A stretch of 13,213 bases of DNA from an uncultured Collinsella sp. (lineage in GTDB: Bacteria > Actinomycetota > Coriobacteriia > Coriobacteriales > Coriobacteriaceae): assembly GCA_900538305.1 (NCBI GenBank), contig UPXY01000039.1, positions 1 to 13,213 on the forward strand, given 5' to 3'. Positions 1 through 6,396 of the stretch are shown in pieces. Numbering within the stretch: position 1 is the first letter of the stretch; every line of letters begins with the position of its first letter. The notes beneath the pieces were generated by a model, which was not told where the DNA came from, ran no database searches, and saw only the letters and a program-made list of their open reading frames with translations. Made by a program: the position numbers and the translations under genes.

Positions 1-149
1 CGTGCGAGGACAAGCGAAGCGGAACGCAGGGCGACCGGCCGGGAGAGACGCCGTTGACCATTCGTCAAACATGGATAAAGCGTGACGCGGCGCGCAATTT
101 TCAATGTTCGGGGCGCTCGCACGCCGGAGCTTTGCTAGCGTATGTGTGG
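1..149. other. Upstream leader, no supported gene
   Basis: I see no convincing gene here. A plus-strand frame is open from the left edge to a TGA at 55-57 and would end in an Arg-rich tail; it could be the last residues of an upstream gene but is too short to judge. A minus-strand ATG at 72 opens a 24-codon frame running off the left edge, with no ribosome binding site. The only ordered structure is a short inverted repeat, TTGAC-N5-GTCAA, at 54-68, which shares half-sites with the larger palindrome at 150-174. Confidence 0.4.
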
Positions 150-174
150 TTGACGTTTATTAATATAACGTCAA
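150..174. promoter_or_regulatory. Palindromic operator upstream of fabH
   Basis: Two perfect 8-bp arms, TTGACGTT (150-157) and AACGTCAA (167-174), flank a 9-bp AT-only spacer. This stands out sharply from the GC-rich surroundings. Its position over the promoter and ~25 bp before the first gene of the fatty-acid operon suggests binding by a dimeric lipid-responsive regulator. It does not look like the Bacillus FapR site or the streptococcal FabT site as I know them. No regulator gene is in the window, so the binding protein is unknown. Confidence 0.6.
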
Positions 175-178
175 TAAC
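150..178 (+). promoter_or_regulatory. Promoter of the fab operon
   Basis: A candidate -35 box TTGACG (150-155, five of six consensus bases) is followed by 17 bp and a candidate -10 box AATAAC (173-178, four of six). Transcription would start around 185, leaving a leader of only ~15 nt before the fabH ATG at 199. A partial ribosome binding site (GCGAGG, 188-193) lies five bases before that ATG. The -35 box and the first -10 base lie inside the 25-bp inverted repeat, the geometry expected of a repressible promoter. Assignment is by eye only. Confidence 0.5.
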
Positions 179-198
179 TTACGCAAAGCGAGGCTTTC

Positions 199-1158
199 AT
201 GTCTTTTCATATCATCGGAACGGGCTCTGCCCTACCCGAGCGATGCATAACGAACGACGATCTCTCGCAGTTCCTCGACACCACCGACGAGTGGATCTTC
301 ACGCGCACCGGCATCAAGGAGCGCCGCGTATGCACTTTCGAAACGCTTGACGACCTTGCATGCGCCGCAAGCCTGCGCGCTCTTGAAGCGGCCGACGTCA
401 CGGCATCGGAACTCGATCTCATCGTGTGCGCGACTACGTCGGGCGACCATATCCTACCTGCGCAAGCCTGCGCCATCGCAGAGCAAATCGGGGCTTCCTG
501 CCCGGCTTTCGACGTGTCCGCTGCCTGCGCCGGTTTCGTCTTCGCGCTCGATATCGCAGACGGCTTCTTTGCACGAGGCAGAGCGAGGCGCGCCCTGATC
601 GTCGCCGCAGAGCAGATGTCGCGTTTGCTCGACTGGACAGATCGCGCCACATGCGTGCTTTTCGGTGACGGAGCCGCCGCATGCGTGATCGAAGCCGGAG
701 GCGCAAGCCCGCTCGCCATCGAGCTCTCGACCGCTCCCGATACCGCCGCGCTCTCCGTTCCCGGCGTACCCGGCACCTCGCCCTTCGCCTCCGTGCGGTC
801 CCCGCAAAGCATGCTCGCCATGAACGGCCGCCGCGTCTTCAAGTTCGGCGTCAATGCCATCTGCGATGCCGTGCACAAGCTCTGCGAGACCGCGCATATC
901 GAGCTCGAGGACATCGACCACTTCGTATTCCACCAAGCGAACGACCGTATCCTCGCCGCCGCATCTCAACGACTCGGCATCGAGAATGACCGCGTGGCGC
1001 GCACGCTGCGCACAACGGGCAATATCTCGAGCGCCTGCATCCCCTATACCCTCGACGTGCTCGCTCGATCAGGCGAGCTCCACGCCGGCGACCTCATCGC
1101 GCTCGTGGGTTTCGGCGCGGGCCTTGATGTGGGCTCGTACCTCATTCGCTGGGAGTAG
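199..1158 (+). CDS. fabH: beta-ketoacyl-ACP synthase III
   Basis: This cytosolic condensing enzyme starts fatty-acid chains by joining an acyl-CoA primer to malonyl-ACP. The 319-residue product has the normal FabH length. The catalytic triad is visible: Cys110 in SAACAGF, His245 in FHQAND and Asn275 in GNISSAC, spaced as in the family. The early TDEWI and RTGIKERR motifs are also typical. The ATG at 199 is preceded by a GCGAGG ribosome binding site five bases away and by a promoter/operator region. It is the first gene of a ten-gene plus-strand operon. A 63-bp gap containing a hairpin separates it from acpP. Primer preference (acetyl or branched) cannot be read from the sequence. Confidence 0.96.
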   Translation: MSFHIIGTGSALPERCITNDDLSQFLDTTDEWIFTRTGIKERRVCTFETLDDLACAASLRALEAADVTASELDLIVCATTSGDHILPAQACAIAEQIGASCPAFDVSAACAGFVFALDIADGFFARGRARRALIVAAEQMSRLLDWTDRATCVLFGDGAAACVIEAGGASPLAIELSTAPDTAALSVPGVPGTSPFASVRSPQSMLAMNGRRVFKFGVNAICDAVHKLCETAHIELEDIDHFVFHQANDRILAAASQRLGIENDRVARTLRTTGNISSACIPYTLDVLARSGELHAGDLIALVGFGAGLDVGSYLIRWE

Positions 1159-1175
1159 CCCAGCACGCAACGTAG

Positions 1176-1197
1176 CCTCCGCGCATCCCGCGCGAGG
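1176..1197 (+). other. Intercistronic stem-loop, fabH-acpP
   Basis: An inverted repeat can fold as CCTC(C)GCGC, loop ATCCC, GCGCGAGG: eight GC-rich pairs with one bulged C. It ends about ten bases before the acpP ribosome binding site and has no following U-tract, so it is not a normal terminator. It may protect a processed 5' end and help acpP be expressed at higher levels than its neighbours. The structure is seen; the role is inferred. Confidence 0.4.
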
Positions 1198-1221
1198 AAG
1201 ATAGAAAAAGGAGAAACCATC

Positions 1222-1452
1222 ATGGCAAACACCACGTTCGATCGCATCTGCGCCATCATCCGCGACAACGGCGGCACCGAGGGCGAGCTCACGCTCGACA
1301 CCAAGCTCGCCGACGCCGGCCTCGACAGCCTCGCGACCGTCGAGGCAGTCATCGCCTGCGAGGATGAGTTCGATATCGAGATCGAGACCGAATCCAACCC
1401 CGAGACCGTGGGCGAGCTCGTCGAGCTCATCGAGTCGCTCATGGAGAACTAA
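1222..1452 (+). CDS. acpP: acyl carrier protein
   Basis: A 76-residue acidic protein that carries growing acyl chains on a 4'-phosphopantetheine arm. The attachment serine is Ser36 in the GLDSLATVE motif (family signature DSL). The length and the acidic helix II region (EDEFDIEIETE) are typical of ACP. A strong ribosome binding site, AAAGGAG (1207-1213), lies eight bases before the ATG and is one of the best in the operon, fitting an abundant protein. Its stop is followed by one base and then the fabK ATG (TAAGATG), so fabK translation is probably coupled to acpP. The holo-ACP synthase that would modify it is not in the window. Confidence 0.96.
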   Translation: MANTTFDRICAIIRDNGGTEGELTLDTKLADAGLDSLATVEAVIACEDEFDIEIETESNPETVGELVELIESLMEN

Positions 1453-1453
1453 G

Positions 1454-2398
1454 ATGCTGCGCTCCCCCATCTGCGAGACGCTGGGCATCGAAAAGCCCAT
1501 CTTCCAAGGCGGCATGGCATGGATCGCCGACGCCTCCCTCGCATCGGCAGTATCCGAAGCAGGCGGCCTTGGCATCATAGCCGCGATGAACGCGAACGCC
1601 GAGTGGCTCCGTTCCGAAATCCAGGCGCTCCGCGCCAAAACAAGCAAGCCCTTCGGTGTGAACGTCATGCTCATGAGCCCGTTTGCAGATGAAGTCGCCC
1701 AGGTTGTCATCGAAGAGCACGTGCCTGTGGTCGTAACGGGAGCCGGCAACCCCGTGAAGTACATGAAGGCATGGAACGAGGCTGGCATCAAGGTCATTCC
1801 CGTCGTAGCATCCGTGGGACTCGCCCGCATCGTTGAGCGCGCCGGCGCCGCTGCCGTGATCGCCGAAGGCGGCGAAAGCGGCGGGCACGTGGGGGATGCC
1901 ACCACCATGGCGCTCGTCCCGCAGGTTGTCGACGCCGTGAACATCCCCGTCATCGCGGCGGGCGGCATCGCCGACGGTCGCGGCATGGCCTCCGCCTTCA
2001 TGCTCGGGGCGCGCGGCGTCCAGGTGGGTACGCGCTTCCTCGTGGCAGAGGAATGCACCGTCTCCGAGGAATACAAAGAGCGCGTGCTCAAGGCCAAGGA
2101 CATCTCCACGCTCGTCACCGGTCGCCGTACCGGCCATGCGGTTCGCTGCCTCAAGACGCCCTTCACCAACGCTTTCGCCAAGCGCGAAAACGAGGGAGCC
2201 CCAATCGAAGAACTCGAGCAGATGGGTGCCGGCGCGCTCCGCAAGGCGGCAAAGGACGGCAACTACGAGGAAGGCTCGTTCATGTGCGGACAGGTCGCCG
2301 GCCTCGTTCACGAGCGCCAGAGCGCCGCGCAGATCGTCGATGACATCGTGGGCGGTGCCGAGGCACTGCTTAAGGGGGCAAGCCAATGGGTGGCGTAG
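1454..2398 (+). CDS. fabK: enoyl-ACP reductase II, FMN-dependent
   Basis: FabK reduces the trans-2-enoyl-ACP to acyl-ACP, the last step of each elongation cycle, using FMN in a TIM-barrel fold. The 314-residue protein begins PICETLGIEKPIFQGGMAWI, typical of the family. It has the ESGGH motif with His145 (matching the catalytic His144 of the pneumococcal enzyme), the flavin phosphate-binding AAGGIADGRG segment, and VQVGTRF. Extended similarity to streptococcal FabK distinguishes it from nitronate monooxygenase relatives, as does its place in a fab operon. The ATG at 1454 is chosen because GGAG (1443-1446) sits seven bases upstream and because earlier codons in frame overlap acpP with Ser-rich nonsense. 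It overlaps fabD by 13 bp. FabK is not homologous to FabI and is known for low triclosan sensitivity. Confidence 0.95.
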   Translation: MLRSPICETLGIEKPIFQGGMAWIADASLASAVSEAGGLGIIAAMNANAEWLRSEIQALRAKTSKPFGVNVMLMSPFADEVAQVVIEEHVPVVVTGAGNPVKYMKAWNEAGIKVIPVVASVGLARIVERAGAAAVIAEGGESGGHVGDATTMALVPQVVDAVNIPVIAAGGIADGRGMASAFMLGARGVQVGTRFLVAEECTVSEEYKERVLKAKDISTLVTGRRTGHAVRCLKTPFTNAFAKRENEGAPIEELEQMGAGALRKAAKDGNYEEGSFMCGQVAGLVHERQSAAQIVDDIVGGAEALLKGASQWVA

Positions 2399-3348
2399 CC
2401 TTTCTCTTCGCCGGCCAGGGCGCCCAGCATCCCGGCATGGGCGCTGCGCTCGCCGAACGCGAAGCTGCCGCGCAAGCGGTCTTCGCCACGGCGGACGCCC
2501 TACGCCCCGGTACGAGCGACCAATGCTTCAGCGGCACCGCCGATGAGCTCAACCAGACCGCCAACACGCAGCCCTGCGTATTTGCCTGCGACCTCGCTTG
2601 CGCGAGAGCACTCGAGGCTCACGGCATAACGCCGGCAGCCGTCGCCGGGTTCTCCCTGGGAGAGGTCGCCGCGCTCACCTTCGCGGGCGCTCTGAGCGAC
2701 GCACAGGGCTTCAAACTCGTCTGCCACCGCGCCCGATTCATGGACGCAGCGGCGAGGAGGCATCTCGGCTCCATGCGCGCTGTGCTCAAGCTCGATGCGG
2801 AAACGGTCGAGCGCTTGGCGCGCGAGGCGGGGGAAGCGTGGCCGGTGAACTACAACAGTCCTAAGCAGACCGTCGTGGCGGGCTCGCCCGAGGCACTCGA
2901 AGCGCTCGATGTCCTGGTGAAAGCCGCTGGTGGGCGCAGCATGCCCGTCGCGGTCTCGGGCGCGTTCCACAGCCCGTATATGGAGCAGGCCTCGCGCGAA
3001 CTTGCAGCCTATCTGGGCGGTAACGTTCAATTCGCCGCTCCGCGCATCCCCGTCATCGCGAATCTCACCGCCGCCCCCTACCCGAGCGGTTCAGATGAGG
3101 CGGCCGCCCAAGAGCGCGCCGAGACGCTCGCTGCGCAGGCATCTCACCCCGTCCAGTGGGTGAACACCTTGCACGAGCTCGAACGCCGCGGCATCGACAC
3201 GTTCATCGAAGTCGGTCCCGGAAAAACGCTGACCGGTCTTGCGAAGCGCACGCTAAGCGACGTCAAAGTCCTTTCGTGCGAAACACCTGAAGAGCTTGAT
3301 GCGGTGCTCGCCGAGCTCGGGGCGGCCGGGTTCATTTCCGCAAACTAG
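2386..3348 (+). CDS. fabD: malonyl-CoA:ACP acyltransferase
   Basis: FabD transfers malonyl from CoA to ACP, supplying the two-carbon extender. The 320-residue product has the N-terminal GQGAQ motif (residues 10-14), the nucleophile Ser90 in GFSLGE, the malonyl-binding arginine region at RARFM (115-119), His195 in GAFHSPYM, and a C-terminal EVGPGKTLTGL motif. All are characteristic and the length is normal. The ATG lies inside the last codons of fabK, preceded by a purine-rich AAGGGGG (2372-2378), so the two are probably translationally coupled. The stop codon overlaps the ribosome binding site of fabG. Confidence 0.95.
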   Translation: MGGVAFLFAGQGAQHPGMGAALAEREAAAQAVFATADALRPGTSDQCFSGTADELNQTANTQPCVFACDLACARALEAHGITPAAVAGFSLGEVAALTFAGALSDAQGFKLVCHRARFMDAAARRHLGSMRAVLKLDAETVERLAREAGEAWPVNYNSPKQTVVAGSPEALEALDVLVKAAGGRSMPVAVSGAFHSPYMEQASRELAAYLGGNVQFAAPRIPVIANLTAAPYPSGSDEAAAQERAETLAAQASHPVQWVNTLHELERRGIDTFIEVGPGKTLTGLAKRTLSDVKVLSCETPEELDAVLAELGAAGFISAN

Positions 3349-3356
3349 GAGGTTCC

Positions 3357-4112
3357 ATGGCAGAGCAGACAACACAGAAGCGCCGATGCGCGCTCGTCAC
3401 CGGAGGTTCGCGCGGCATCGGCCGCGCCATCTGCGAGGAACTTGCACAAGCGGGCTTCGACATCGCAATCGTCTACGCTGGAAACGAAGAGGCCGCCCGC
3501 GAAACCGCCGCCCAGGTGGAAAAGCTCGGCGCATCTGCTCGCATCTACCGGTGCGATGTGGCGGATGCAGAGACGGCCACCGCGTGCGCAGAACAGGTGC
3601 TCGCAGATTTCGGCGGCGTCTGGGCCCTCGTGAACAACGCCGGCATCACACGCGACACCCTGCTCGCCCGCATGCGCGAAGACGACTTCGACCGCGTGAT
3701 CGATGTGAACCTCAAAGGCGCCTACCACATGACGCGCGCGCTGACCCGCTCCTTCATGCGCCAGCGCGGCGGACGCATCGTCAACATGAGCTCCATCGTT
3801 GGTCTCATGGGCAACGCTGGACAGGCGAACTACGCCGCCTCGAAAGCCGGCCTCATCGGCCTCACCAAAGCATGTGCCCGCGAACTCGCCTCCCGGGGAG
3901 TAACGGTGAACGCTATCGCGCCCGGCTTCATCGAGACCGATATGACCGGGCAGCTCGGCGATGCGGTGTGCGAGCGCTACGAGCAGCAGATCCCGCTTGG
4001 CCGACTTGGACAGGCGCAGGAAGTCGCGAAGCTCGTCGCCTTCCTCGTAAGCGATAGCGCCGCTTATATAACCGGCGAAGTCATCCGCATCGACGGCGGC
4101 ATGGCGATGTAG
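3357..4112 (+). CDS. fabG: 3-oxoacyl-ACP reductase
   Basis: A short-chain dehydrogenase that reduces 3-ketoacyl-ACP to 3-hydroxyacyl-ACP with NADPH. The 251-residue protein shows the cofactor motif TGGSRGIG (15-22), NNAG (93-96), and the catalytic Ser146, Tyr159 and Lys163 in the NYAASKAG context. The C-terminus has the PGFIETDM and YITGEVIRIDGGMAM segments typical of FabG. A near-perfect AGGAGG (3347-3352) overlaps the fabD stop and sits four bases before the ATG. An 81-bp gap with a stem-loop follows before fabF. The gene context makes FabG much more likely than any other short-chain dehydrogenase. Confidence 0.95.
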   Translation: MAEQTTQKRRCALVTGGSRGIGRAICEELAQAGFDIAIVYAGNEEAARETAAQVEKLGASARIYRCDVADAETATACAEQVLADFGGVWALVNNAGITRDTLLARMREDDFDRVIDVNLKGAYHMTRALTRSFMRQRGGRIVNMSSIVGLMGNAGQANYAASKAGLIGLTKACARELASRGVTVNAIAPGFIETDMTGQLGDAVCERYEQQIPLGRLGQAQEVAKLVAFLVSDSAAYITGEVIRIDGGMAM

Positions 4113-4139
4113 GGCGCTTGCGCCGAGCAATCGCCCTAC
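4109..4139 (+). other. Intercistronic stem-loop, fabG-fabF
   Basis: GTAGGGCG (4109-4116, including the fabG stop) and CGCCCTAC (4132-4139) form a perfect 8-bp stem with a 15-nt loop. A smaller competing hairpin, GGCGC-TT-GCGCC, occupies 4113-4124, so the two are mutually exclusive. There is no U-tract, which argues against a terminator. It could mark an RNA processing or stability site in the long transcript. The remainder of the 81-bp gap holds only the fabF ribosome binding site AAGGAG (4181-4186). Confidence 0.4.
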
Positions 4140-4193
4140 CGCTCATCACATTCGATTTCAACCACACGCATCGCAGGTAAAAGGAGAGACAGC

Positions 4194-5435
4194 ATGGAAC
4201 GCAGGGTCGTCATCACGGGCATGGGCGCCGTCTCACCCGTTGGCCTCACCGCCCGGGAAAGCTGGGATACACTCGTTGCCGGCACGAGCGGCATCGCGCC
4301 CATCGCAAACATCAGCACCGATGGCCTCAAGGTCACCGTCGCTGCCGAGGTCAAAGGCTTCGATGGGGCCGAACGCCTCGGCGAGGACGTTCGCCACAAA
4401 GACCTCAACGTGCAATACGCGCTCGCTGCGTCCGATGAGGCGATGCAGGACGCCGGCTTCGATGATGCCGAAGATCTCGATCGGAGCCGCGTCGGCGTGT
4501 ACATCGGGTCGGGCATCGGCGGCATGGCCTCGTACACCGCAGCCGTCGACACCATGCGCGAGCGTGGGTTCCGCCGCTGCCCCCCGTTCATGATCCCCAT
4601 GATGATCGCGAACATGGCCGCTGGAGAGGTATCCATCCGTCACCATCTCACCGGTCCTACCCTGCCCGTCGTCACCGCGTGCGCGACGTCCGCCCATACG
4701 GTAGGAGAAGCGTTTCGCGCCATCAAGCACGGCTATGCAGACGCCGTGCTCGCAGGCGGCGCAGAGGCCTGCATAGTGCCCGAGGCCATCGCCGGCTTCA
4801 CGAACTGCAAGGCGCTCACGCGCAACCCCGACCCTGCGACCGCATGCCGCCCCTTCGATAAGAACCGCGACGGCTTCGTGATGGGTGAAGGCGCCTGCGT
4901 GCTGGTGCTCGAGGAGCTCGAGCACGCACGGGCGCGCGGCGCTCACATCTACTGCGAGGTCGCAGGCTACGGCAACACGGCCGACGCGTACCACATCACG
5001 AGCCCCGCTCCCGATGCCGCGGGCGTCACGCGCGCGATCCGCATCGCAATAGAAGAGGCGCGCATTGACGCGACCGAAGGCATCTACATCAACGCGCACG
5101 GAACCTCCACCAAGCTCAACGATGCTTCCGAGACACTCGGCATCAAGCAAGCGCTGGGAGAAGACGCTGCGCGCACAGCCCATATCTCTTCGACGAAATC
5201 CATGACCGGGCATATGCTCGGTGCAACCGGCGCACTCGAAGCGGCCGTGTGCGCTCGCGTGATCGAGGAAGGCGTCATCCCGCCCACCATCGGCTATTGC
5301 GAGCCCGATCCCGACTGCGACCTGGACTATACGCCTAATCACGCGATAACCGTCCCGATCCGCACCGCCCTTTCGACGAATCTCGGATTCGGCGGGCACA
5401 ACGCGGCGCTGGCATTCAAGGCATACGAGGATTAA
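4194..5435 (+). CDS. fabF: beta-ketoacyl-ACP synthase II
   Basis: FabF performs the repeated Claisen condensation that lengthens acyl-ACP by two carbons. The 413-residue length matches the family. The Cys-His-His triad is present: Cys163 in VTACATSAH, His302 in NAHGTST and His340 in SMTGHMLGATG, at nearly the same positions as in known FabF proteins. The Lys in SSTKSMTGH is also present. The start at 4194 has AAGGAG seven bases upstream. It ends two bases before the accB ATG. FabF rather than FabB is favoured by length and motif context, and it is the only elongating synthase in the operon. Confidence 0.95.
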   Translation: MERRVVITGMGAVSPVGLTARESWDTLVAGTSGIAPIANISTDGLKVTVAAEVKGFDGAERLGEDVRHKDLNVQYALAASDEAMQDAGFDDAEDLDRSRVGVYIGSGIGGMASYTAAVDTMRERGFRRCPPFMIPMMIANMAAGEVSIRHHLTGPTLPVVTACATSAHTVGEAFRAIKHGYADAVLAGGAEACIVPEAIAGFTNCKALTRNPDPATACRPFDKNRDGFVMGEGACVLVLEELEHARARGAHIYCEVAGYGNTADAYHITSPAPDAAGVTRAIRIAIEEARIDATEGIYINAHGTSTKLNDASETLGIKQALGEDAARTAHISSTKSMTGHMLGATGALEAAVCARVIEEGVIPPTIGYCEPDPDCDLDYTPNHAITVPIRTALSTNLGFGGHNAALAFKAYED

Positions 5436-5437
5436 CC

Positions 5438-5944
5438 ATGAACATCGATTCTAGCAAGCTCAACGAGGTCGCTGCCCTTATGGAAAACCACGGCCTCACC
5501 CGTGTCCGGCTCTCGGAAGAGGACGGGCGCGTCATCGAACTCGAGCGCATGACCCCGAGCGCGCCCGCACCTGCCGCGGCCATCGTGGCACCGCTCCCCC
5601 TTGCAGAGACCGCCGTGGCGGGCGCTACGCCTACGCAGCCGAATCTTGGCGCAGAAGCCTTCCGTTCTGAAGACGCCACGCCTACGGTACCCGTCACCGC
5701 GCCCATGGTGGGCGTCTTCTACGCCGCTCCGTCTCCCGACGCCGAGCCGTTCGTCGCCCTCGGCGCCCATGTGAGGCGTGGGGACACGCTTTGCATCATC
5801 GAGGCCATGAAGCTCATGAACGAGGTCGTGGCGGAAACCGACGGCACCATCGTGGCCATCGATGCCGCCGATGGCGACCTTGTTGAATTCGGAGCCCGCA
5901 TCATGGCCATCGAGCCCGATGCGAAGGAAGTTGGTGAAGCGTGA
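5438..5944 (+). CDS. accB: acetyl-CoA carboxylase biotin carboxyl carrier protein
   Basis: AccB carries the biotin that shuttles CO2 from AccC to the carboxyltransferase. The 168-residue protein has the usual three parts: a short helical N-terminal domain (1-40), a Pro/Ala-rich flexible linker (~40-85) and a biotinyl domain (~86-163). The biotin-accepting lysine is Lys125 in EAMKLMNE. The gene starts two bases after fabF stops, with CGAGG (5426-5430) within the fabF end as ribosome binding site. Its TGA stop overlaps the fabZ ATG. The carrier is separate from the biotin carboxylase, unlike the fused alpha subunits of mycobacteria and streptomycetes. Confidence 0.94.
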   Translation: MNIDSSKLNEVAALMENHGLTRVRLSEEDGRVIELERMTPSAPAPAAAIVAPLPLAETAVAGATPTQPNLGAEAFRSEDATPTVPVTAPMVGVFYAAPSPDAEPFVALGAHVRRGDTLCIIEAMKLMNEVVAETDGTIVAIDAADGDLVEFGARIMAIEPDAKEVGEA

Positions 5945-6384
5945 TGAACCGTACCGAGCTCGAGACCATCCTTCCGCACCGAGCACCCATGCTCCTGCTC
6001 GACGAGGCCGAAGTGGTGGACGGGGAAGCGCGCGGGCGCATCACCATCAAGGGCGATGAGTTCTTCGTCCAAGGGCACTTCCCCGGCAACCCCGTGGTTC
6101 CCGGCGTGATCCTTTGCGAGATGCTCGCGCAGAACTGCTGCGTGCTCATGGAAAGCGGCCTTTCGCGCGCGGGTGTGACGCCCTTCTACACGAGCCTCGA
6201 CAAGGTGCGATTCAAGCATCCCGTTCGCCCTGGCGACACCGTTGAGCTCACGTGCCGCATCACGCGCTCGCGCGGGCCTTTCCATTTCGCTCACGGTGAA
6301 GCGCGCGTCGCAGGCGAGCTCTGCTGCGTCGCCGACATGTCGTTCGCGCTCATGCCAGCGGATACCGGTGCCCAAAACGCCTAA
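5944..6384 (+). CDS. fabZ: 3-hydroxyacyl-ACP dehydratase
   Basis: FabZ removes water from 3-hydroxyacyl-ACP to give the trans-2-enoyl product that FabK then reduces. The 146-residue hotdog-fold protein has the family signatures LPHRAPMLLLD (10-20) and HFPGNPVVPGV, with catalytic His45 and Glu59 (ILCEMLAQ). I chose the ATG at 5944, in a classic TGATG overlap with the accB stop. A GTG directly in front at 5941 is an alternative that adds one residue. It resembles a standard FabZ, with no clear sign of FabA-type isomerase activity. Confidence 0.93.
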   Translation: MNRTELETILPHRAPMLLLDEAEVVDGEARGRITIKGDEFFVQGHFPGNPVVPGVILCEMLAQNCCVLMESGLSRAGVTPFYTSLDKVRFKHPVRPGDTVELTCRITRSRGPFHFAHGEARVAGELCCVADMSFALMPADTGAQNA

Positions 6385-6396
6385 TTCGGAGGGCAT

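Noticed and set aside
54..350. 98-codon plus-strand frame starting before fabH
   Set aside because: It crosses the promoter and operator and overlaps fabH out of frame. No ribosome binding site or similarity to a known family.
1069..2262. 397-codon minus-strand frame across fabH, acpP and fabK
   Set aside because: Spans three well-supported plus-strand genes and is rich in Ser, Ala and Thr, as expected for an antisense frame.
4233..5399. 388-codon minus-strand frame inside fabF
   Set aside because: Lies wholly antisense to fabF, whose catalytic residues are all intact. No start signal supports the reverse frame.
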